Made by a program: the position numbers and the translations under genes. A stretch of 8,090 nucleotides of DNA from Thermoplasmatota archaeon (lineage in GTDB: Archaea; Thermoplasmatota; Penumbrarchaeia; Penumbrarchaeales; Penumbrarchaeaceae): contig JAUVCY010000069.1 of assembly GCA_030595585.1 (NCBI GenBank), positions 1 to 8,090 on the forward strand, read 5' to 3'. Positions 1 through 5,929 of this stretch are shown piece by piece. The number at the start of each line of letters is the position of its first letter. Position 1 is the first letter of the stretch. The notes below the pieces were generated by a model, which was given only the letters and a program-made list of their open reading frames with translations, did not search any database and was not told the DNA's origin.

Positions 1-3000
1 GTGTTGTCATCTTCTGCGGTCGTTATCGTCGGATCCTTCGTCGGGTCAATAATTGTGCCGCCGTTATCGTCGACCGGCTCCTCCAGGTCGATCTGCTGAG
101 CGATCCTGTCGGTCTGGTACTCGTCGTCCTCAACCCACATCTGGACGTTCTTGGGCCCGCCCTTGGCGTAGGTGTGGTTGACGTTGATACCCTCTCCGGT
201 CTGGCCGTCGCCGAAGTCCCACCTGTACCTGAGCTTGTCCTCGTCCGGATCGGATACTGGATCCACCCAGAAGTTCACGTCCAGGCTCTGGATACCGGCG
301 GTGTCATCGTCCTCGTCCACGATATCGAAGAAGATCTCCACGGGCTTGTCCGGCTCCTCGTTCTCATCCGTGAGGATAAGGACGATATCCGCGGTTGCCG
401 TGAGGCCCTTGCTGTCCTTCACCTCGAAGACCAGGGTGATCTCCACCTGGCCATCCATCCCCGTGGATGTCTTCCAGATGTTCTGATCGTCCACCTTGAA
501 CCAGAACTCACCGGTAGCGGTGTTGATGCCCCAGTCCACCTCCTCACGGAGTTCTGCATACTGAAGCTGGTCCGCGATGGAATCCACATCGGTCCCGATG
601 GCCGAAAGCATGTTCACGCTGAAGGTCTTGGTATCATCCGGGTCGTCGTCCGACGCTACGGGCTTGATCCTGACCTCCCTGAACTGGGTATAGGTCCTCT
701 GCGTGATAGTGGGTATGGATATCTCCGGGGCGCCGTTTACGTTGGTCACCTCGAAGTACACCTCGAGCTTGATCTCGCCCTCGTCCTTGTTGTCCGAGAT
801 GCCGAATGTCATCTTGGAGTTGCCTGCCTTCACGTCATTATTGGTGGGAGTGAAGGAGACCTCTCCCGTGTCCCAGGTCACGGATATGTCCGCGTCCCAT
901 CCATCGGATAGGGCCCTGACGAAGGAGTACTCCAGTTTCTGCCTCTCTCCCTCAAGGTCCTGGTCCTCGGCGATTATCTGGAAGGTGAACTCCTTATCCT
1001 CGAGGACCGTCTCGTCCTCAAGGTGGGCCACCGGCCTGTCCGGCTGGGTGTTATCCACGTCCACAATGGTGCCGTCTATATCGACGCTTATGACCATGGG
1101 CGGATCGTTGACCTCCGAGACCGTGACGGGCCAAACGCCCTCCACGCTCATGTAGTCGTCGTAGCCCCTGAACCTGAGGGTCCCCTGACCGTGCTGATTG
1201 GTCTTGGGGGTGATCTTCGCATACCAGAGGTTGTACTCCTCAGCAATGTCCACGTGGATAAGGTCCGTGTCGTAGCTGACGTCCCAATCGCCATCGTCGC
1301 CGATGGACTCGTTCCATATGTAGAAGCCGGTGAACCCTTCCGCGTCCCTGAACATCCCGTCCACGTAGTTATCGAGGGGTTGGGAGACCGTTGGAGAGTC
1401 CTCGTTGATCGGGTCGAAGCCTGCGAAGTTGGTGTTGAGCTCCGGTGGCTCGTCGTTCCAGACCCTGATCAGGTTCGCAACCTCCAGGGGTAGGGACCAC
1501 TGTGGGGACTGGATGGCACCGCTGGACAGCTTGTCCTTTGCCTTTGCCGTTACGACGTGGAACTCCGGATCGGCTCCAAGCGTTCTGCCTGTGAAGGTCA
1601 TATGGTATTCCTTCCCATCGGTGTAATCGACATCGAAGGGGTCGACGGCATAGGATAACGCGGAGATGTTTATTGGCGTGTTTCCGTAGCCGGGATCGAT
1701 CTCGATCCACAGCTCATTGGGCTCGTTGTTGTCCTCATCCGTGTACGTCACGATGATATCGAAGTCATCATCGTAGTTGCCGCCCATCTCATGCTCCGGA
1801 TTGGTTGACAGGGCCGTGATATTGGTTATCTCTGGCGGGTTGTTTTCCATCACCTCTGCGATGGATATGTCGATCGAATACTCCTCTATGGCGCCGAATG
1901 ACGGGGCGTACAGGCCCACGAAATTGCCGCTACCGTCTATGGCGAGGACGGTCGCTTCCAGGATCACACCCATGTACATCTTTCTGGTATCGGACGAGCC
2001 CCCGGTCATGTTGTTGATCAACCATCCGGGAACCGCCGTTATCTGATCCCCGTTCTGATCGGTGGCCACGAAGGTCCCTCCTCCGAGGTAGAGCGAATAG
2101 GTCAGTACCATGCCGTAGTAGCCATCGTCGTCATTTCCCCACGTCTGATCATCGCCCCAGTGGGTCCAGAGGAAGTAGAAGTTCATCCATATGTCGATGT
2201 ACGATACGTACATGGACTGTGACCATGAGTTGATCTCCAGGTTTAACGGGAGCGTCCTGTTCCACCAGAAATCTACCTTCCAGATCTTGTCGTAATCGTT
2301 ACCCTCGATCTGGAACCAATCCTCCTGGTCCTTGAGGGTGTTCAGGGTGCTGGTGACCGATGAGCCCAGAGCGGTGCCGTTCTTCCAATCGTTGGCATAT
2401 ACGTTGTCGCTATCCATCTCGGGCGCACTTATTGTGAATGTGTAATCGATCTCGAACGTCCCCCTTGTAGGCGCCCCAATAAGGGCCAGGTAGTTCCAGC
2501 TGAGGCCGATGTAGTACCAGTTGAGCTCGGTCAATCCGTTGCCCAACCCATCGGTATCCCGGACGCCCTCCGACTTGAGGTCCGCCCTCCAGTTGAAGGT
2601 CCAGTTATCATCGGGGTACAGAGTGTTATCGCCGTCATGGACCCACGAATCGTCGTCGTCCTGATCGTCGTAGAAGAACTCGTAGCCACCCTTGTAGGAG
2701 GTGCCGCTCCAGTAATCATTGTGGATGACCGTCATCTCAAGGAAATCCAGATAATCATGCTCAAGCTCGAGGCCGCCCTGGCCATCGTCCATGAGCCTGA
2801 ACTCGTACAGATCATCCAGGGAGGTCGCCGAGGCGTCGTATGAGTCCAGGGTCATCGTGAAGTTCGCCACGGACCCGGGAGCCCGGGGATCCACGTTGGT
2901 CACCTCGATCTTGTACCAGTCGATGCCATCGGAATTCGTGGCTACCGCTTTGCTGTCAAGCGTGCCGGTTATGGTCTCCGGCAGTGTAGTGCTGACCAAT

Positions 3001-3392
3001 GAACCATTGTACATATCCCAATGGTTGGTGTTCTGCTCGTCATCCGATGCCCTGGTCTCCATGGCCATCATCGATGGCTTTGCAAGAGAGAGATCGAAGT
3101 CTGATGTCAGGAGCTCGCTGTTGAACACATCCGTCACGCGCTCCGTATTGACCAACCTTGCCTGGCCGAGATCGCGCTCCGCCAGCTCTACCTGGGAAAG
3201 GGCGTTCCTGATCTCATCAGGGTCTGCCCTCTCAACCGTTATACCCTCTGAAGCGCTCACTATGTTGCCTTTGGGCTCTATCTCATCCTCGGTGATCCCG
3301 TCATCTCCGGATGCACCGATGATCCCCGCTGGGACCAGCATAAAACCCACGAACATGAGCGCAAGAAGGATCTTGCTTATCTTGGTTTTCAT
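1..3392 (-). CDS. Large secreted surface protein with PPC-like, Ig/cadherin-like and PKD domains (C-terminus outside window)
   Basis: Reading the minus strand from ATG at 3392 gives 1130 uninterrupted codons up to the window edge, so the gene is 3'-truncated here. Residues 1-27 form a signal peptide (Lys-rich MKTKISK, then a hydrophobic stretch ending near AGIIGASG). Residues 55-110 look helical. Two segments resemble bacterial/archaeal pre-peptidase C-terminal (PPC) domains: TGTLDS...DGIDWYKIEV (about 140-185) and STLNT...QEDWFQIEG (about 345-390). From about 515 come tandem Ig/cadherin-like modules whose boundaries carry related linkers (ENNPPEI 516-522, NDEPPEL 646-652, VNDPPMV 761-767, VNGAPEI 885-891). 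A PKD domain follows at about 1011-1098, with WDFGDG (1058-1063), NHTY and VQMWVEDD. The composition is rich in Asp, Trp and Tyr, with many N-x-S/T sequons (for example NFT 177, NWT 263, NIT 524), which fits an N-glycosylated envelope protein. A membrane anchor probably lies beyond the window. Exact role (S-layer-like, adhesin) is unknown. Confidence 0.9.
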   Translation of the reverse strand, partial: MKTKISKILLALMFVGFMLVPAGIIGASGDDGITEDEIEPKGNIVSASEGITVERADPDEIRNALSQVELAERDLGQARLVNTERVTDVFNSELLTSDFDLSLAKPSMMAMETRASDDEQNTNHWDMYNGSLVSTTLPETITGTLDSKAVATNSDGIDWYKIEVTNVDPRAPGSVANFTMTLDSYDASATSLDDLYEFRLMDDGQGGLELEHDYLDFLEMTVIHNDYWSGTSYKGGYEFFYDDQDDDDSWVHDGDNTLYPDDNWTFNWRADLKSEGVRDTDGLGNGLTELNWYYIGLSWNYLALIGAPTRGTFEIDYTFTISAPEMDSDNVYANDWKNGTALGSSVTSTLNTLKDQEDWFQIEGNDYDKIWKVDFWWNRTLPLNLEINSWSQSMYVSYIDIWMNFYFLWTHWGDDQTWGNDDDGYYGMVLTYSLYLGGGTFVATDQNGDQITAVPGWLINNMTGGSSDTRKMYMGVILEATVLAIDGSGNFVGLYAPSFGAIEEYSIDISIAEVMENNPPEITNITALSTNPEHEMGGNYDDDFDIIVTYTDEDNNEPNELWIEIDPGYGNTPINISALSYAVDPFDVDYTDGKEYHMTFTGRTLGADPEFHVVTAKAKDKLSSGAIQSPQWSLPLEVANLIRVWNDEPPELNTNFAGFDPINEDSPTVSQPLDNYVDGMFRDAEGFTGFYIWNESIGDDGDWDVSYDTDLIHVDIAEEYNLWYAKITPKTNQHGQGTLRFRGYDDYMSVEGVWPVTVSEVNDPPMVISVDIDGTIVDVDNTQPDRPVAHLEDETVLEDKEFTFQIIAEDQDLEGERQKLEYSFVRALSDGWDADISVTWDTGEVSFTPTNNDVKAGNSKMTFGISDNKDEGEIKLEVYFEVTNVNGAPEISIPTITQRTYTQFREVRIKPVASDDDPDDTKTFSVNMLSAIGTDVDSIADQLQYAELREEVDWGINTATGEFWFKVDDQNIWKTSTGMDGQVEITLVFEVKDSKGLTATADIVLILTDENEEPDKPVEIFFDIVDEDDDTAGIQSLDVNFWVDPVSDPDEDKLRYRWDFGDGQTGEGINVNHTYAKGGPKNVQMWVEDDEYQTDRIAQQIDLEEPVDDNGGTIIDPTKDPTITTAEDDN

Positions 3393-3399
3393 GATATTT

Positions 3400-3404
3400 C
3401 CTCC
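3400..3404 (-). promoter_or_regulatory. Ribosome binding site of the large surface protein
   Basis: On the minus strand GGAGG lies 7 nt upstream of ATG at 3392. This fixes the start directly in front of the signal peptide. Confidence 0.8.
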
Positions 3405-3500
3405 ATCTAATTTTCCATATATCTCCGAAGGACCTATCTTCAGATCACCCTGATCCTTCAGACCGTAGGGTATGCTCCCTGAAAGGTGGATGTCCCATTA

Positions 3501-3517
3501 TTATTTATAACCTTTAC
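3501..3517 (-). promoter_or_regulatory. Archaeal BRE/TATA promoter of the large surface protein
   Basis: On the minus strand GTAAAGG (BRE-like) is followed directly by TTATAAATAA, a near-consensus archaeal TATA box. Transcription would be expected to start about 25 nt downstream, near 3480, giving a leader of roughly 90 nt. The same AT-rich core reads TTTATAA on the plus strand, so it could also serve the divergent MBL gene. Confidence 0.6.
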
Positions 3518-3580
3518 AAGAAAAAAGGTCATTACTTGCGTCAATTATGGGGCCGTCGGGTCAATGTTCAATAGGGGGCG

Positions 3581-3594
3581 AAAGGGATTTTAAC
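3581..3594 (+). promoter_or_regulatory. Possible BRE/TATA promoter of the MBL-fold gene
   Basis: AAAGGGATTTTAAC resembles a BRE plus TATA element. Its spacing would put transcription initiation near 3615, which is downstream of the ATG at 3596 and about 20 nt before the ATG at 3635. This favours the shorter protein. It is a weak match judged by eye only. Confidence 0.3.
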
Positions 3595-3634
3595 CATGGA
3601 ATACCATCTGGAACATGAGATTCGAGAGATGTCC

Positions 3635-4441
3635 ATGACAAGGCTGCTTTTTCTTGGAACGGGGGGTGGTAGGTTCGTGACGCTGACCCAGGAGAGGTCC
3701 ACCGGAGGGATCCTCCTGGATGACGGGACGAGGCTCCACATAGACCCGGGCCCTGGGGCCCTTTCAGCCCTCAGGAGGAACAGGGTCGATCCCAATGAGA
3801 CCGATGCCATTCTCATCTCACACTGTCACCCGGACCACTACGCCAACGCAGAGGTCCTGATCGAGGGGATATCCTCGTTCAGAAGGGAGAGAAAGGGGAC
3901 CCTCCTGGCACCATATTCGGTGATCAAGGGGAGGGGAGATCTAGGGCCTGCGATCTCCAGATATCACCTCAAGAAGCTGGACCTTGTCAAGACGATGAAG
4001 GGGGGGGACGTTCATGATATTGGCGGCCTGAAGATCACCGCAACCCCTTCCATACATTCCGACCCGGACACTATAGGGTTCAAGATCTCAACCAGCAACG
4101 GCGACATCTCCTATGTGGCCGACACGGAGCTACGGGAGAGTATAGTGGACCAACACGAAGGGGCGAGGATACTGATCCTCGCAACGACCAGGCCGCTGAG
4201 GGCCAGGATACCGCACCACCTCTCCACCGAGGACGCAGCCTATTTCGCTGAGTGCATAGGGCCCGACCTGGTGATCCTTACGCACCTTGGAAAGAGGTTT
4301 TTGAAGGATGACCCCAATCTACAGGCGGGCTGGGTACACGACAAGTCCGGCATCGAGACCATTGCTGCGATGGACGATATGCTGGTCACCATGGGGAAGA
4401 ATATCGAGATCTCGAACGGAAGGGGCGACAACGTCCATTAA
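3635..4441 (+). CDS. MBL-fold metallohydrolase (RNase Z/lactamase_B_2-like)
   Basis: This 268-residue protein has a metallo-beta-lactamase fold and probably hydrolyses a phosphoester or similar bond with two bound metal ions in the cytoplasm. All expected ligands are visible: the HCHPDH motif (H63, H65, D67, H68), H141 in SIHSDPD, D163 in VADTEL and H217 in LTHLG. The N-terminus carries LLFLGTGGGRF, and HIDPGPGAL occurs near residue 36; together these look like an archaeal MBL family related to RNase Z and PhnP. The substrate cannot be told from sequence. In-frame ATGs also exist at 3596 (13 residues longer) and 3629. I prefer 3635 because the beta-strand before GTGG normally lies at the very N-terminus and because of the promoter-like element at 3581-3594. 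It is divergent from the large surface gene and convergent with the zinc-ribbon gene, with only 8 bp between stops. Confidence 0.88.
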   Translation: MTRLLFLGTGGGRFVTLTQERSTGGILLDDGTRLHIDPGPGALSALRRNRVDPNETDAILISHCHPDHYANAEVLIEGISSFRRERKGTLLAPYSVIKGRGDLGPAISRYHLKKLDLVKTMKGGDVHDIGGLKITATPSIHSDPDTIGFKISTSNGDISYVADTELRESIVDQHEGARILILATTRPLRARIPHHLSTEDAAYFAECIGPDLVILTHLGKRFLKDDPNLQAGWVHDKSGIETIAAMDDMLVTMGKNIEISNGRGDNVH

Positions 4442-4449
4442 GGGGCGGA

Positions 4450-4809
4450 TCAGCGGGAGGATAGCCTCTCATACTTCGGGCCCAGCTCCATTCTGACGAA
4501 ATTGAACAGGGCCTTGTTGCCCTTGATGACCGGCTTTCTGGAGAGCTTCTCCAGCTCCCCGGGGTCCAACCACACGGCCCCGCAGGAGGGGCAGTAATCT
4601 ATCTCGATCCCCAGTATCAACTTCTTGTTCATGCTGTAGCCGCACTCCTCGCAGGAGAATATCTTTCCATCTGCCGGGTCCAATCCAATGATCTCCTCGA
4701 GCTCCCCTCCGTCCAACCATACGGATCTGCACGAGGGGCACATATCGATCTCAACCCCGCTGAAATCCTTTCTCTCCATCTCCTCCTGACATGATAGGCA
4801 TTTGACCAT
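4450..4809 (-). CDS. Tandem TFIIB-type zinc ribbon protein
   Basis: This 119-residue protein is built from two copies of the zf-TFIIB-type zinc ribbon. Copy 1 has C4-x2-C7 and C24-x2-C27 followed by WLDGGELEE (31-39). Copy 2 has C53-x2-C56 and C73-x2-C76 followed by WLDPGELEK (80-88). The spacing between the cysteine pairs is 16 residues in both, and GVEID/GIEID and CPSC recur, so the copies arose by internal duplication. Each should bind one zinc ion. A basic C-terminal tail of about 30 residues follows. There is no signal peptide or membrane segment. The family is widespread but its biochemical role is poorly defined; nucleic acid or protein binding is an inference. The ATG at 4809 is preceded by GGTGA. 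Its upstream region holds the inverted-repeat array at 4841-4929, which suggests tight transcriptional control. Confidence 0.9.
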   Translation of the reverse strand: MVKCLSCQEEMERKDFSGVEIDMCPSCRSVWLDGGELEEIIGLDPADGKIFSCEECGYSMNKKLILGIEIDYCPSCGAVWLDPGELEKLSRKPVIKGNKALFNFVRMELGPKYERLSSR

Positions 4810-4814
4810 TTATC

Positions 4815-4819
4815 TCACC
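4815..4819 (-). promoter_or_regulatory. Ribosome binding site of the zinc ribbon gene
   Basis: On the minus strand GGTGA sits 5 nt before ATG at 4809, supporting that start and implying that the transcript has a leader. Confidence 0.7.
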
Positions 4820-4840
4820 CTGCTTTTCCTGCCGTTGTAT

Positions 4841-4886
4841 CCCAACTTTGACAGATCGAATATGATCCCAGCCTGTCAACGTTGGG
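4841..4886. promoter_or_regulatory. Inverted repeat 1, candidate operator pair
   Basis: CCCAACTTTGACAG (4841-4854) and CTGTCAACGTTGGG (4873-4886) are reverse complements at 13 of 14 positions, separated by 18 nt. The spacer contains an AATATGAT stretch, a weak TATA-like sequence on the minus strand at about the right distance for the zinc-ribbon gene. The arms share their core with inverted repeat 2, which argues for a protein-binding site rather than an RNA hairpin. Confidence 0.65.
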
Positions 4887-4895
4887 AGAGGCCTC

Positions 4896-4929
4896 ACTTT
4901 GACACTCGTATATACTCATATGTCAAAGT
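4896..4929. promoter_or_regulatory. Inverted repeat 2, candidate operator pair around a TATA box
   Basis: ACTTTGACA (4896-4904) and TGTCAAAGT (4921-4929) are perfect reverse complements separated by 16 nt. The spacer holds GTATATAC (4908-4915), itself a palindrome and a good TATA-box candidate in either direction. Regulator bound at the two arms would flank TBP bound at the TATA box. Aligned on one strand, the four arms in this region read CCCAACTTTGACA, CCCAACGTTGACA, CCTCACTTTGACA and CCTAACTTTGACA. Confidence 0.65.
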
Positions 4930-4940
4930 TAGGCTGTATC

Positions 4941-4964
4941 CTTCTGGAGGTAGAAGTATTTTTT
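4941..4964 (+). terminator. Small hairpin followed by a T-run, terminator-like
   Basis: CTTCT (4941-4945) and AGAAG (4952-4956) form a 5-bp stem with loop GGAGGT, and a run of six Ts follows at 4959-4964. The stem is weak, but T-runs alone can terminate archaeal transcription. It lies downstream of the TATA-like sequence at 4908-4915 and could limit plus-strand transcription before the 5059 gene. Chance occurrence is possible. Confidence 0.3.
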
Positions 4965-4975
4965 CCCGGCACACC

Positions 4976-5014
4976 TCCTCGACCGGCATGTCTACCGATG
5001 TAGAACGGTGAGGA
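4976..5014 (+). other. Imperfect long stem-loop in the intergenic region
   Basis: Three nested stems align: TCCTC (4976-4980) with GAGGA (5010-5014), ACCG (4982-4985) with CGGT (5006-5009), and TCTAC (4991-4995) with GTAGA (5000-5004), closing on a CGAT loop. That gives 14 base pairs in 39 nt, with a one-base bulge between the outer stems and an asymmetric internal loop. It lies upstream of the likely start of transcription for the 5059 gene, so it is either part of a separate RNA or a DNA-level site. It matches no known RNA family that I recognise. Confidence 0.4.
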
Positions 5015-5020
5015 CAATAC

Positions 5021-5036
5021 CGAAAAGCTTAATCAC
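5021..5036 (+). promoter_or_regulatory. Candidate BRE/TATA promoter of the 283-aa/patatin operon
   Basis: CGAAAAGCTTAATCAC looks like an archaeal box A with an upstream A-rich BRE. Initiation about 25 nt downstream would fall within a few bases of ATG at 5059, and no Shine-Dalgarno sequence precedes that ATG. A leaderless or nearly leaderless transcript is therefore likely. The TTTAAAA at 5051-5057 is too close to the start to be the TATA box. Confidence 0.45.
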
Positions 5037-5058
5037 TATCAATTTATTGCTTTAAAAG

Positions 5059-5910
5059 ATGAATATGGGTGAAATTGTAGAATCGACCGAGGAAATGAGC
5101 AGGACCCTGACGTTCCTTCTAACCCTGAAGGAGAGCATGAGAGACCTGGACGAGAGGATCCGGATGGCGTCCATCTTCATCGCCTCAAAGGACCTTGAGG
5201 ATAGACACCGTGAAGTGGATGGCTGGGAGGTCATTGAGAAACCGGATGAATCGTCCATTATTGGGACCAGGGATGGCAGAACGGAGGTCTTTGCAAGGGT
5301 CCGTACCATGAGTCTGCGTGGGAGAAGCTCCTTCGGCGGCCGTCAGCACGAATCCATGAAGAAGAACCTGAGGAGGATCGAGGAAGAGAACGCACAGTAC
5401 AAGTACCTCTACCTGCTCGATCCCAGGACTGCAGATGTGGTCAAGGTGGAGTTCCCCTCCAGCAGTGTGAGCATCATACCCCTGCTCTCAAGCGACCTGG
5501 ATGCCACTGTGAAGATGATGGTAGGAGGCAAGGGGGCGCCCACGACGGCCAGGATAGAACCCATGCTCCAGATGGTGGAGGAGATAGTCACCAAGGAATC
5601 GGGGATCCCCGATGAGAGGATAGTGATATCCCCGATCTCCGCTACATCCGTCCGCCAGGGTTTCCTGTATATCCCCAAGGACAAGGGCCACCTCCTGAGC
5701 GAGGGTGTGATCAAGATCTGGATCCGGAAGGATGCCTCCCTTGAATCGAAATGCATGATATCCAACACGGGTGGCGTGAGGATCGGCGGCGGCCTGACCA
5801 AGTGGTTCAGAAGCATGGGCCTTTCTGCAAATGATGAGCTGATATTAGGGTCACAGGAGGATGGGTCCCTTCTGGTATTGAAGATAATGAGGGCCGTGCC
5901 CTACCAGTAG
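5059..5910 (+). CDS. Protein of unknown function, possible nuclease-like N-half and AbrB/B3-like C-terminal domain
   Basis: I do not recognise this 283-residue protein. Residues 1-45 are helical with heptad-like hydrophobics and many charges. Residues 46-130 read as helix, GWEVIE strand, then TEVFARVRT strand (75-83), a Lys/Arg-rich helix around MKKNLRRIEEE (100-110) and YKYLYLLDP strand (114-122). That order resembles a PD-(D/E)XK nuclease core, but Arg stands where the catalytic Lys would be expected, so activity is doubtful. Residues about 145-195 form a mixed linker. Residues 198-278 contain GFLYIPKDKG, GGLTKWFRSMGL and NDELILG, which resembles AbrB-like or B3-like DNA-binding barrels in which a small strand-rich domain ends with a GD-type turn and a final strand. 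No signal peptide or membrane segment is seen. It is followed after 19 nt by the patatin gene, apparently as one transcript. An ATG at 5065 is an alternative start. Confidence 0.8.
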   Translation: MNMGEIVESTEEMSRTLTFLLTLKESMRDLDERIRMASIFIASKDLEDRHREVDGWEVIEKPDESSIIGTRDGRTEVFARVRTMSLRGRSSFGGRQHESMKKNLRRIEEENAQYKYLYLLDPRTADVVKVEFPSSSVSIIPLLSSDLDATVKMMVGGKGAPTTARIEPMLQMVEEIVTKESGIPDERIVISPISATSVRQGFLYIPKDKGHLLSEGVIKIWIRKDASLESKCMISNTGGVRIGGGLTKWFRSMGLSANDELILGSQEDGSLLVLKIMRAVPYQ

Positions 5911-5913
5911 ATC

Positions 5914-5920
5914 AAAGGAG
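5914..5920 (+). promoter_or_regulatory. Ribosome binding site deciding the patatin start
   Basis: AAAGGAG touches the in-frame TTG at 5921 with no spacer, so it cannot serve that codon well. It lies 9 nt before the next in-frame TTG at 5930, which is a usable distance. No ATG occurs in frame before the essential GGGAKG motif. Confidence 0.6.
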
Positions 5921-5929
5921 TTGATTGGA

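Noticed and set aside
174..911. Plus-strand open frame of 245 codons opposite the large surface gene
   Set aside because: It lies antisense to a convincing continuous coding region; the Val/Leu/His-rich product is what the complement of Asp/Glu-rich GC-biased codons yields, and it has no recognisable motif.
1805..1811. GTTGACA sequence resembling the operator half-site
   Set aside because: It is a single copy within coding sequence of the surface protein, without the shared CCYMAC flank or an inverted partner.
2791..3453. Plus-strand open frame of 220 codons rich in Ser
   Set aside because: It runs antisense to the signal peptide and N-terminal domain of the surface protein and past its ribosome binding site; the Ser-rich composition is an antisense artefact.
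4841..4929. CRISPR-like repeat array
   Set aside because: The repeated element is only about 13 bp, alternates in orientation and is separated by irregular spacers of 10-18 nt; it fits protein-binding sites, not CRISPR repeats.
4802..5011. Short plus-strand open frame of 69 codons in the regulatory region
   Set aside because: It starts inside the zinc-ribbon gene in antisense, covers the inverted repeats and has no ribosome binding site or plausible domain.
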